Assembly: GCA_016758965.1 (NCBI GenBank)
Contig: JAEPRB010000472.1
Span: 1-18,855 of the forward strand
Length of the DNA: 18,855 nucleotides
Origin: Circinella minor
Taxonomy: Eukaryota; Mucoromycota; Mucoromycetes; Mucorales; Lichtheimiaceae
Reading direction: 5' to 3'
The notes beneath the pieces are model-generated. The model was given only the letters and a program-made list of their open reading frames with translations. It searched no databases and was not told where the DNA came from. The position numbers were made by a program, and so were the translations under genes. Shown piece after piece: positions 9,772 to 18,652 of this stretch (positions are counted from its first letter, which is position 1; each line of letters begins with the position of its first letter).

Positions 9772-10558
9772 TTAAATTGGGTTCGTTGTAGGTGACCCAT
9801 GGAATTGAGATTGTATATGTGTAAAGAATTGATTAAATACATCACAAATGAAAGCATATCCAGGTAATGGATAACGTTCATAAATGTCAAGTTCTTGAAT
9901 TTGATGCGTAGAAACGAGAGCTTTAAGTGGTGAAAGTGATGGTGGAATACGATGACCTGATGGGAAAAATGAATTGGCTTGATAAAAACAGTAATAAAAT
10001 AAACTCTGAAGACTGGGTGGTATTGATGTTGCACTATCGGTAGAAGATGATATTGCTGAAAATGCATACATGACGTTTACCAACATTTCAAAGGTCACTA
10101 AATATACATTAAATAAGACTTAATATGATAATAAATATATCAGTCATCGATTTCAAAGAGAAAACTATTATTAATACATACTGGGTGGCATATCGTTATC
10201 CATGGTGAACCTTTTTTTTAAAGTACATAATACATCTTCACATGCTTGAATACAATCTTTTAATGCTCGTTCACGCACCATCATTAAGACATCTCTATTT
10301 TCTTTTGTTTTTCTTGGTTTTAATAAACACGCATTGACAACTATTGGTACAGCATTGACAACCAAAAACATGGCCAATTTCATCTTAGACTCGCATTTTT
10401 CAACGTACTCTTTAGCATTACTGTGAAATGGGTCGTCACATAACTTTAAATGATCTGGAATAGTATACCACCATTCTTTGACATAATCTGTTAATCGTAG
10501 AATGACTTCAATACTGAGCTCACCGCCTAGTCCATTTAAAATTCGTTTAATTTGTACC

Positions 10559-10593
<35 letters not shown>

Positions 10594-12127
10594 GTCGTAA
10601 TGTTTTAAAAGTTAATACTGTAGAAAAAATAATTTTGATCATTAATGTGATGGATACATATATATATATAACTATATTAATTACCATCAAATTGGCCATA
10701 AATGGAGACGTGAGTAACTCCAATATATGATTATACATTGTGAGATACTGAGTCGTTAATTCGTCTTCATCTGGTGCAATTTCAACGTGTTTAATAGTTG
10801 GTAAATGATCATCGACTGTATCTTCAATTAACATATCTAATGTCCGCATGAACGATTCACAACATATAAAATGACGTTCAAACATAATTTGCATAGGGTA
10901 TGACATTTTTTTGTTCTGATACGCCGGGTACAATTCTAAGCAAAGTAAATAAGCCATGGTTGATAACCGTCGTGCTTCGGTGAACTGCATCAATAAAAAC
11001 GTAGTATACTGATGTGTCAAACAAATCACTGATATCGTTTCAAACTTTTTGGTAGGATCATCAAACATATCGAACAACATTTCTTTGCATTTTGTATAAA
11101 AAAATTCGGCCAATTGCCGTTTTTCAACCGCAGTATAGCCAATAGCTTTTCGAGGTATAGATAGTGTATTAACACATAATGCTAATGTGGTTGGGCATGA
11201 CATGGGATCTTCTAATTGCTGATAATGTTTTAAAAACGTAGGGGCGTGTAATATTGGATATAATGCATTTTGATATTTAAAATAAGTGGTGACGAGCTGA
11301 TTAATAATGACACGATAGTCGTGAAGGACAGGCAAGTTATACATAGGTAGTGGTACAATAGGACGAGATGCGATTTTTTGTGAGACGAGTCGAATAGCAC
11401 GTATCATCATATTGACAGATGAACTTTCAAACCGTACAGATTCAGTCTGAAAAAAGTTTGTAAAAGGTGATAAATATCGAAAAGATGCCTGCATATAAGT
11501 CATTAATTCATCAATGCTCGTTATGCCAGTTTCTAGTCGAAGTTTACCATCAACGACAGTAAGATTCCATTCTTGCTGTGCTTGCTCTAGTTGTCGTCGT
11601 TGCTCTTGCTGATGTTGTATCTTTTGTCGTTTTTGGAATTGTTGTTGATGATGTAAGAAAAAACTATTAGTAAATAATTCTTCTTGTTTTCTTGTTGATG
11701 ATGTAGTGGAAGTCGTATTACTTGAACTGTAAATTGATGTAATATCTGAAATATTATCGACGGGTGGTGATATTCGAGTATTGCTGTTTGCAATTCTTTG
11801 TTGTTCTATATATTGTTCCATTTGTCGCATTTCGTCTTGTAGTTTCGAAATGTTATTAATCCAATACTGTACTTCAGTACTACCGTCTTCAGCGGGTAAA
11901 TCGTCTTCATCGGTACCAGAATCTTCATATGGGACGCATTGAAGTTCTAATCTCGCACATCGAGTACAAATGGTGGAATCCTCTTGCCAAACACATTTCC
12001 TCCTCCTTTTTTTACAGTCTAAAATAAAAAGGTTTATTTCATTAGTATTTATATTTTTAGGTACCATTTGTATTGACAACAAACTTCTTTTTTTTTTTTT
12101 ACCTCTACAAGGGGTATTTCTTGGCAT
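9772..12127 (-). CDS. Zn(II)2Cys6 fungal transcription factor with fungal-specific TF domain
   Basis: Four exons on the minus strand: 12127-12103, 12018-10685, 10557-10182 and 10097-9772, encoding 686 residues. Splicing intron 1 brings C7 and C10 together and completes the binuclear zinc cluster C7-x2-C10-x6-C17-x8-C26-x2-C29-x6-C36, with the basic KKRRRK between the second and third cysteines. After an acidic linker (40-57) comes a probable coiled-coil dimerisation helix (58-84) and a Gln-rich stretch (about 133-157). A middle homology region includes YFKYQNALYPILHAPTFL (about 254-271), typical of the fungal-specific TF domain (PF04082). It should act in the nucleus as a DNA-binding regulator recognising CGG triplets; the target pathway cannot be read from sequence. 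Intron 1 (84 bp) has no stop and keeps frame. Intron 2 (127 bp) ends in a (TTA)n tract that abuts the acceptor. Intron 3 is 84 bp (10181-10098). Confidence 0.92.
10559..10593. repeat. (TAA)n microsatellite at a 3' splice site
   Basis: About eleven tandem TAA units (TTA on the gene strand) form the end of intron 2 of the transcription factor gene and run directly into its acceptor TTAG. The tract replaces the usual pyrimidine run. Read without splicing it would encode an artificial leucine run. Confidence 0.9.
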
Positions 12128-12440
12128 GAGATAGGAAAGAAGATATTAGAAACAAATAAATAATTTTTTTTTCTGAATTCTGTATAAAATAAAAAAAATT
12201 ATTCAGATAAGAATTCTATCCAAGTGACAAAAAGAAAAAGAAACCCCATTTTTTTTATATACTCTTATGATTTATACATTATTTATTTGACTGATTCAGA
12301 TCTCCACCTTTTTCTTATTCTACCTAATTTTATGGCAAATACTTTTTAGCGGGTTTACACTCTCCTTGTAACCAGAGTATGCAATAATCGATATATATGG
12401 TTATAAAATTACCCCACCACTTAAGTTCTAATTACAGACT

Positions 12441-12457
12441 CGGTAAAACCTTAACCG
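12441..12457. promoter_or_regulatory. Candidate Zn2Cys6 site, CGG-N11-CCG
   Basis: CGGTAAAACCTTAACCG is an inverted pair of CGG triplets with an 11-base spacer, the spacing bound by Gal4-type dimers. It lies 314 bases upstream of the start codon of a Zn2Cys6 regulator. Binding is inferred only. Confidence 0.35.
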
Positions 12458-12491
12458 AATATGTCGTGTTACGATTATACAAGGTCTCATC

Positions 12492-12506
12492 CCGTAATAA
12501 ACTCGG
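12492..12506. promoter_or_regulatory. Candidate Zn2Cys6 site, everted CCG-N9-CGG
   Basis: CCG at 12492-12494 and CGG at 12504-12506 form an everted pair with a 9-base spacer, embedded in the slightly larger palindrome CCCG...CGGG (12491-12507). It is 34 bases from the other candidate site. Everted triplets are used by some Zn2Cys6 factors. Binding is inferred only. Confidence 0.3.
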
Positions 12507-12633
12507 GTAATTTTGACTCAATTGGTATTTTAGTAATAAAAATAAAAATAATAAAAAAAAAGTAAAAATAAAAATTATTATCTACAACAAATTATTAATG
12601 GAGGATGGAGAACAAATGAGGGGGAAAGGAATT

Positions 12634-14006
12634 TTAAGCTTGTTGTTGACTAGTATTAGTAGTAGTAGGTTCTTGAGCAGTAGTTGTAACAGGTTCAGTA
12701 GTAGAAGATGATGAACCAGCAGTGGCAGGAGCAGTAACACCAGAAGAAGAGGATGTTGCGGGTGTATCAGCTGACTTAGCAGCAGCCATTTGCCAAGATG
12801 GAATACCAGGACTCTTGATATTATTTGCTCCATTTAATGCAGCAGATAATCGTGGTGATAATCCATTTTCAACAGAGGTACCTGGACTATTTGATGTAGT
12901 TGAATTAATAGTGTTATTTCCCGATCCCTGCTCAGGTGCTGGTGTTGTGGGTCGTCGGCTGACAATAAGTGATTTAAGGGACTTGAGTTCATTTTGTAAA
13001 TCTTCCAAGACTGTATTTTGTGCTTCTTTATTACGATCCATCATCTGGGGAAAAAGAGGTTACCAAATTAGTAACAAATTTGAAATAAAAAGTAGAAATT
13101 TGTAAAATTTACCTTTGGAACTAATTCTTGAAGTGCTGCTACATCATTTTTGACATTATCAAATTCATCTTTTCTTGCTTCATCACCCTTTTTCAAATCT
13201 TCTAGGACAGCTTCCAAACTAATCAATGAATCATTTACTTTATCCGATTGTGTTGAAACTGATGTCAATGCTTCTTCAGTTTGATTCTTAATTTCTTTAA
13301 GAGATTCTTCCACTGAATGTCGATAGTAATAATAATATAAGTTTCATTCTTTTCCCAGGGACTGCTAAAAATACCCTTTTTTTTTTGTTCTCCCCAGATT
13401 TTTTTATAGCATTATATTTTACCTGCTTGAAATTGTTGATCTAATGCTTCCTTATCCTTTTCTAATTGATCTTGAGAAGGAACCTTGAACCATGGACCGA
13501 ATACTCGCTATTATTATAGTACCAAACCATTTATGATTAATTATTATATTTTCGGAATGAATTGAATCATTTGTTTCTTTTTGTCTTCTTCCTTCCCTTG
13601 ATAGTCTCCATTTCTGCCTCTAAATATTAAAAACAAAACAAAAAAAAAAGGAACTATAGCTCACCTTGGCTAAAGTCCATAAACCATATGTAGCACCACC
13701 CGCTAAAACAGCTGCAATAAAAACATCGCGCCAATCATATTTTGGTCGAGCAGGTACAGGTGGACCTACCATACCTTGTTGCTGTACTGAACCTGGTTGA
13801 GTATATTGTGCTACGGCACCAACTTGAGGAGCGGAAGTTGACGTTGTTGAAGGAGCACCACCATTTGCACGAGACATTGCTTCTTCAATCTCTTCTGAAG
13901 TCATTCCCTTGGATTCCAAAAAGGAAACCTTCTTTGCCAATGCTGCTGATTGAACTTTGGGGTCTGTAAGAAATGAGATTGCCGACTGTATAAGATCTTC
14001 TCTCAT
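12634..14006 (-). CDS. PEX14: Peroxisomal docking protein peroxin 14
   Basis: Four exons on the minus strand: 14006-13665, 13507-13423, 13312-13113 and 13044-12634, encoding 345 residues. PEX14 is the peroxisomal-membrane docking factor for the cargo receptor PEX5 and works with PEX13. The N-terminal domain (residues 1-48) shows the conserved AISFLTDPKVQSAALAKKV, FLESKGMTSEEIEEAM pattern that binds WxxxF motifs of PEX5 and PEX19. PPVPAR (82-87) fits a class II SH3 ligand (PxxPxR), as used by yeast Pex14 to contact Pex13. A hydrophobic segment at about 94-110 is the membrane span. Residues 130-235 are predicted coiled coil (heptad-like EESLKEIKNQ, LEDLKK, LEDLQNELKSL). The C-terminus is low-complexity Ser/Thr/Pro/Ala. 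Introns are 157, 110 and 68 bp. The start ATG at 14006 is preceded by an A-run, and the N-terminus begins exactly as the family does. Confidence 0.94.
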
Positions 14007-16460
14007 TTTTTTTGGTGCTTTGGTATAAGGTTAGAAAGTGGAAAAAAAAAGAAAAAAGAAGCTGCTGACACATGAAATTTGTTGGTTTAATAATGTCATA
14101 TTCAATAGTCGGACTTTTGGAAGTATAGCCGTGGGGAAGGGTGAATGATTTCGAATGACAAATGTTTTAGTTGCCTGAAAAAAAAATTAATATGATTTGT
14201 TAATACTAGACCAAAAGTGGAATTTAGGCTACCATTTCATATATAGACACAAGTTTGATCAAAAAATTGGTTGAAATTCTTTGTATCCATGTAATACAGA
14301 TTTGTTAAGTACCAAAAAAAAAAAAAGAAAAAAAGAATAAGATAATATTCGTTGTTAATGGGTCCATTTAATAAGTAGACTTGTTATCTAAAATTATAAA
14401 AAACGACAAGTTATACTCCGTCAGCTATAATTGTCGTTAGTAATAAAATGCAAATGTGGTAAATACCGTAATATATATTATATATGCCGATTGTATGATG
14501 TGATACAATAACATTTTTGACACTTTGGTTGATATTAAGTACAGCAGATAATACGTACATAAAAAAGAAAATAAAAAAGTTATAGTTATGTGCTGTCACC
14601 TATAATGCATAATCACAACATACGTAATAGAAATATATTCCTGTTTAAAACAAATTCATCAAAAATGTAATAGAGACTTTTCTTCAATGGTCAGAAGAAC
14701 TAATAGCTTTATCTAATAAGAAGAACCTGGTCCGCAATATGTATTTAGAGCTATAATATCATCACTTTATAATTCTGTGAGCAATGATTACCTAGCCTGA
14801 AGAAAAATATCTTATATGTTGTCAATATGGGACTCACTACTATCTCCTCCAGTATTATCACCACTTTTATATATAATTCATTTTCCCAACTTTTTAGGTA
14901 TATAAAACAATTTTGGATGATTTTTTTTTTGTTTTGCTTACTCTATACTTATATAATAAATAGAAAGAAAACTGGATGAAGGATCATTAAGAATTTTACA
15001 TCTTTCTTCCAGTTGTTACTATTTATACATTTTATTATTTTCTCCGTTATTAAACTGAAGACGTGCTGAAAGACACTTTTCGAAGAAAAACATAATACTG
15101 TAGGAGAACAAAATACTTTTATATAGAGTATGTACCTTGCACAAACATAGAAAATTACGAGAACTAGGAGCAATTTATTTTAACAACCTTTTGTATATGC
15201 TATGGGACTTTGATATATTTATTTTAATACAATTGAATTCTCAAGACATTAATGATATCAAATACGTATAATTTTTTTTTGGACGGCTTTAATACTGTAA
15301 ATATTTTTATTGGTAAGTACGTAAGAATAGATTAAAGCTTGAAAGTTATTATTCAAAGAATGTCACAAAAAGGAGTAGTTTCATCCAGAATAATCGCCAC
15401 ATATTTAGTTCGTCGTCTCGATTCGTCAATAAAATGATTATTTACGTATTTGTCTTCTTCGCCAATATATGTTTCCATTGCTTTTTGACTTAATAAAAAG
15501 TACCAAAAAAAGACTCTTCATGTTACGAGGTTGCATAACAACATATCAATGTTCTGCGATTCTTTCAATCCGTCTTGAATAAAGTCGATATTTTTATTTA
15601 AATATACATGGAAAAAAGTATTAATAATTGATTATTCCCATTACGATCAAACTTCAAGATAGAAACCACAAAATAATTATTATCTTTTTTTTTTATTTTT
15701 TGCTTGTTCTGCCTTTCCTTATCATTTGCAAACTATGGATACCAGCTGGTAATCACTATTACTTAATCATCCTTAATGCTTCGTGAGTATTGTCAAATAT
15801 TAGCAGGCTATCAGTTTACGACAAATTGAATAATGTTTTAATCACCTGTTGAATGAATATTTATATACAAAAGAAAGTATATGATTTCAATAACTACGAT
15901 GTATTTCTTCTCACAGCCCCTTTTTTTTGTCTATTATTATCGTACAGTTCTTTTGGTAACAGCTTCTTTTCTCGAGTCGAATTTATTATATCCACTAAAT
16001 AAGTAAAAAAAAAGTGTTTAACTAGACATTAATGGTATACATCAACACGGTATCAATTATTTCTTCAATTTATATTATTATAATTGTCATGTCACCAATT
16101 ACACCATAGCGTACACGTCGAAACAAAGAAAACTGTATTGCTTGCCCTGCAGTTGTTCGCCCTACATAATATCCCAATCCTTACCCCCAACCAAATACAT
16201 TTTTCCGTTTACCTTGTTAATCATATCTATTTATTATAAAAAGTAAAACAAAGTAAAGTAAAGCACCCCACAATCCATCTAATTAAAACATACCATAATT
16301 CCATTCAAGTACCTTGTTTCTTCAACCACTGTAATAAAAAGAAAAAAAAATGAAGTAGAGAATAAATACATATACATATCGGAAATGAGAGTTTGTTCAT
16401 CCAACCGTCGCTACATTATTTAAAACATCAAAACTGTTTTGTCTTACCTTGATTTATCAA
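14007..16460. other. 2.45-kb region without a confident gene
   Basis: No recognisable conserved gene was found. The first few hundred bases are the PEX14 promoter. Low-confidence minus-strand exon-like pieces occur at 14863-14838 and 14750-14713, which join in phase across an 87-bp GT-AG interval and end with NTYCGPGSSY and a stop. Another lies at about 15163-15035, with the hydrophobic VIFYVCAS and IMFFFEKC. A 25-codon plus ORF at 15360-15437 is probably chance. Several minus-strand AAG/GTAAG-like donors lie at 16214, 16310 and 16448. I saw no tRNA, rRNA or terminal-repeat element. Confidence 0.4.
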
Positions 16461-17476
16461 TCATTCTTCAATCCATCCCCAAATCAAGAAGAATGATGTT
16501 GCATGCTCTTGAGCTTCTTCAGCTTTGGCGTTTCCTTGATTCCATTTCAACAACCACAATATGGCTGTTTCTTTAATATATATATATATAAATACATATA
16601 AAAAAAGAAGAAAGAAAATAAAACATCGCCATAGAAGCTTGTTACAACTACTATGACTCGGTTATTAACTATAGTAACAACCTTTCATACCAAACCTAGT
16701 ATCGCCATCCTAAGACGAACAAATACTAAAGCACATCCACACACTCCTTTACTTCCACCCATCCACACACACTCTTTCATTTACGCTCCTTCGCTTCTAC
16801 TACTTCGCTTCTACTACTTCGCTTCTACTACTTTGCTTACACCCATTTGCTTCCCCTCACTCATTTACACCCATTAGCTCACGCCCATTAACTCACACCC
16901 ATTCATTCACACTCATAGCTCCCACTCATTTACTTACATCCATTAGCTTACACCCACACTTACCCTCACTCACAGGCATTCACCTCCACTCCTTCACTTA
17001 CATCCCTTCACTTCCGCTCATTAAGTTACACCAATTAATTTCCACTCACTCGCACCCATTCCCTTCAACTCATTCATTTCCATTCATTCATTTCCTCCCA
17101 TTGCCTTCCACCCATTTGTTTCTACACTTTCACTCACATCCATTCACTTATACATGCACTCATTTCGCTCACTTTCTTTTTCCTTCCTTTTTTTTCATTT
17201 TTTTCCTTTTTTTCAATCACTTACCTTGTTACTTACCTTATTGCATCGCCAGCCTTGGTACTTACCTTGGTACTTACCTTGTTGGATCGCTGGCCTTGGT
17301 ACTTACCTTGTTGAATCGCCAGCCTTGGTACTTACCTTGTTGAATCGCCAGCCTTGGTACTTACCTTGTTAGATCACCAGCCTTGGTACTTACCTTGTTG
17401 GATCGCCAGCCTTGGTACTTACCTTGTTGAACCGCCAGCCTTGGTACTTACCTTGTTGAATCGCCAGCCTTGTCAT
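16461..17476 (-). other. Low-confidence two-exon small gene spanning the minisatellites
   Basis: On the minus strand an exon at 16570-16461 has one open frame for 35 codons (ILWLLKWNQGNAKAEEAQ, then FFLIWGWIEE and TGA), with an acceptor AG at 16572-16571. A possible first exon, 17476-17452, starts ATG ACA AGG CTG and ends CAACAAG before a perfect GTAAGT donor. Joining them keeps frame (phase 1) and gives 44 residues with no known family. The intron would then be 881 bp and hold both minisatellites. A matching phase happens by chance one time in three and neither exon has a homologue that I know, so this is only a candidate. Confidence 0.2.
16748..17176. repeat. Degenerate 14-bp minisatellite, about 30 units
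   Basis: From 16748 the sequence can be cut almost without gaps into 14-base units resembling TTCACTTACACCCA. Three perfect copies of TTCGCTTCTACTAC lie at 16790-16831. Most other units vary at several positions, and a few are 10, 13 or 22 bases. The plus strand is nearly devoid of G. Fourteen is not a multiple of three, so the open frames here are by-products. It may be an old expanding tandem repeat. Confidence 0.88.
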
Positions 17477-17480
17477 TTAG
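17227..17480. repeat. 29-bp minisatellite, seven full units plus partials
   Basis: Unit boundaries on the plus strand: 17253-17293 (41 bp, with an internal 12-bp duplication), then six 29-bp units starting at 17294, 17323, 17352, 17381, 17410 and 17439. Degenerate partial copies flank them at 17227-17252 and 17468-17480. Units begin CCTTGGTACTTACCTTG and end ATCGCCAG, differing by a few substitutions. Each contains ACTTACCTT, the complement of a perfect 5' splice site AAG/GTAAGT. There is no spacer between units, so this is not a CRISPR array. Confidence 0.93.
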
Positions 17481-17701
17481 TTGTTAGATATAGAGTCGTG
17501 TCATCTACCTTGTCTCTTGTGGCTCATAGGATTGTCATACGCTAATATCAATTCGACCAGAATATCTATATATGAGATCAAGGTATGATAAAATAATATG
17601 AATATTGTTTTCTTGGATAAAAAAAATTATTTGTCATCTGAAATAGCATCATAAAAAACAATTGATATAATGGAAAGTCTCATTAAAAAATAATGCATAA
17701 C

Positions 17702-17945
17702 TCACCTTGGTGACATACAGTTATCACATAAACATTTGAAGATGATAAGGTATCTATTGAACAGTAGTCTCTTTGTAAATAAAATGTTCTCATAGCAACA
17801 TGAGACAATTCCGAATAAGTTCACACATCAATTTAAAAATAAGAATAAAAAGACTTACCGTCATTTGTTTACTGTATTGGTTACAAAAAATAAATACGTC
17901 GCGCTCTCCTTTTAAAAGTCCAAACTTGTTGAAGATAGTAGTCGC
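17702..17945 (-). other. Low-confidence exon pair with FxCxCxxC tail
   Basis: Minus-strand exons 17945-17859 and 17770-17702 join in phase 0 across an 88-bp GT-AG interval (donor ACG/GTAAGTC). They read LLKGERDVFIFCNQYSK and then RYLIIFKCLCDNCMSPR and TGA. FKCLCDNC matches the F-x-C-x-C-x2-C post-SET zinc motif of SMYD-type SET proteins, and the preceding order (KGE..., hydrophobic strand, Tyr, basic helix) is similar. Upstream in the same frame there are stops, and no NHSC motif or MYND finger was seen, so at best it is a relic or a piece of a gene whose other exons I cannot find. Confidence 0.25.
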
Positions 17946-18454
17946 CTTTAACCGTGTTTATTTCGTTTGTTTTCATGTTCGAAGCCTTGCTTTATCATTG
18001 ATCCATACTCTGTAGAACATCAAAGACGATAAGTTGTACTTATAAAAATTTCTTCATTCGTGTATCTATAAACATAAATGACAATAATAAGTAAAATATT
18101 GTCTCGAAATAAAAATAATCAATTATGGTTCTGTTTTTTTTCTCTTTTTCTCTTTCTCTCTCCATCATTACCTTCAACGTTGTAGTGCTTGGTTCGATAC
18201 GTTCGTTCTCTTGGTCGTACCATATCGTCAGCTTGTATATATAACAAGTTTTACGAGTTGTCGAAGTTTTTTTTAAAAAAAAATTCACGATTTTCATTCC
18301 TCTAGCCACGGTTTGGTTTGGTTCTAATTAAAGTTTGAAATGTATGCGCGGTTAAGAAAAATTTCCTGCACAACTGCACCAATACCTATAGCCCAATAAG
18401 TAGTACAGGTTCAGTATTAAAACTCATTTTGACAGTTTCACAAAGTCTAATTAT
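17946..18454. other. Spacer without a gene
   Basis: Low-complexity and AT-rich. A minus-strand frame starting at ATG 18297 (MKIVNFFLKK...) is open for 42 codons to a possible donor at 18173, but it has no family resemblance and passes through a T/A-run hairpin (about 18266-18283). A TTC/TCTC pyrimidine block lies at 18133-18161. I see nothing else that can be named. Confidence 0.45.
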
Positions 18455-18652
18455 GGACGACCGTAACGGTAAAACAGGTAAGAAGTTCACCATTGAATAT
18501 ATGAGACATAGCGTGTTTTATCAAGCTAAAGGGGATAAAGCCAGTAAAATTCTAAAGGACATAATTGTCGCGCTTGAAAATCTACTGGTGATAAGTTTAT
18601 GCACTCACTGTTCCAGGTGAATGCGGAAAAACCAAACAGCTATATACAGTAA
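18453..18652 (+). pseudogene. Frameshifted ORF relic, unrecognised
   Basis: From ATG 18453 one frame reads MDDRNGKTGKKFTIEYMRHS and continues through SKILKDIIVALENLL to about 18587, then turns into a short nonsense tail ending TGA 18618-18620. In another frame, from about 18590, the sequence continues as DKFMHSLFQVNAEKPNSYIQ to TAA 18650-18652. The simplest reading is one protein-coding sequence with a frameshift at about 18578-18590. I do not recognise the family; a mobile-element origin is possible because similar short repetitive ORFs are common in these fungi, but that is inference. Confidence 0.4.

Larger units (their letters stand above)
12128..12633. promoter_or_regulatory. Transcription factor promoter and PEX14 3' flank
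   Basis: This 506-bp gap lies between two minus-strand genes, so its left part should be the promoter of the transcription factor. It contains two symmetric CGG-type sites: CGG-N11-CCG at 12441-12457 and CCG-N9-CGG at 12492-12506, about 315-380 bp upstream of the ATG. Such paired triplets are the binding form of Zn2Cys6 dimers, so autoregulation is possible. T-runs and AT-rich stretches occupy 12160-12260. The PEX14 3' flank (12540-12633) is A-rich. Confidence 0.5.

Noticed and set aside
10547..10684. Transcription factor reading on through a leucine run to a stop
   Set aside because: This is read-through of intron 2. A GTAATT donor and TTAG acceptor remove it, and the downstream exons continue an open coding frame for 233 residues.
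12359..12378. tRNA anticodon-arm-like hairpin ACTCT...AGAGT with TTGTAA
   Set aside because: No acceptor stem, D-arm or T-arm around it.
12582..12833. Leucine-rich minus-strand ORF
   Set aside because: Alternative frame of the Ser/Thr/Ala-rich PEX14 C-terminus; the leucines come from frame-shifted low-complexity codons.
12722..13105. 127-codon plus-strand ORF
   Set aside because: It is the antisense shadow of PEX14 exon 4, whose frame has family-typical sequence and proper splice sites.
14949..15173. 74-codon minus-strand ORF taken whole
   Set aside because: It starts at a non-ATG codon and crosses likely splice signals; only parts of the region look protein-like, in a different frame.
16653..16877. 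Plus-strand ORF in the 14-bp repeat
   Set aside because: The repeat period is not a multiple of three and G is nearly absent, so the frame is open by composition.
17227..17480. CRISPR-like array
   Set aside because: Repeats are directly adjacent with no spacers, and the genome is eukaryotic.
17101..17545. Overlapping plus-strand ORFs with LGTYLV repeats
   Set aside because: By-products of the 29-bp minisatellite; several frames are open at once because 29 is not divisible by three.
18191..18200. GGTTCGATAC, similar to a tRNA B box
   Set aside because: Lacks the terminal CC of the consensus and no cloverleaf can be drawn.
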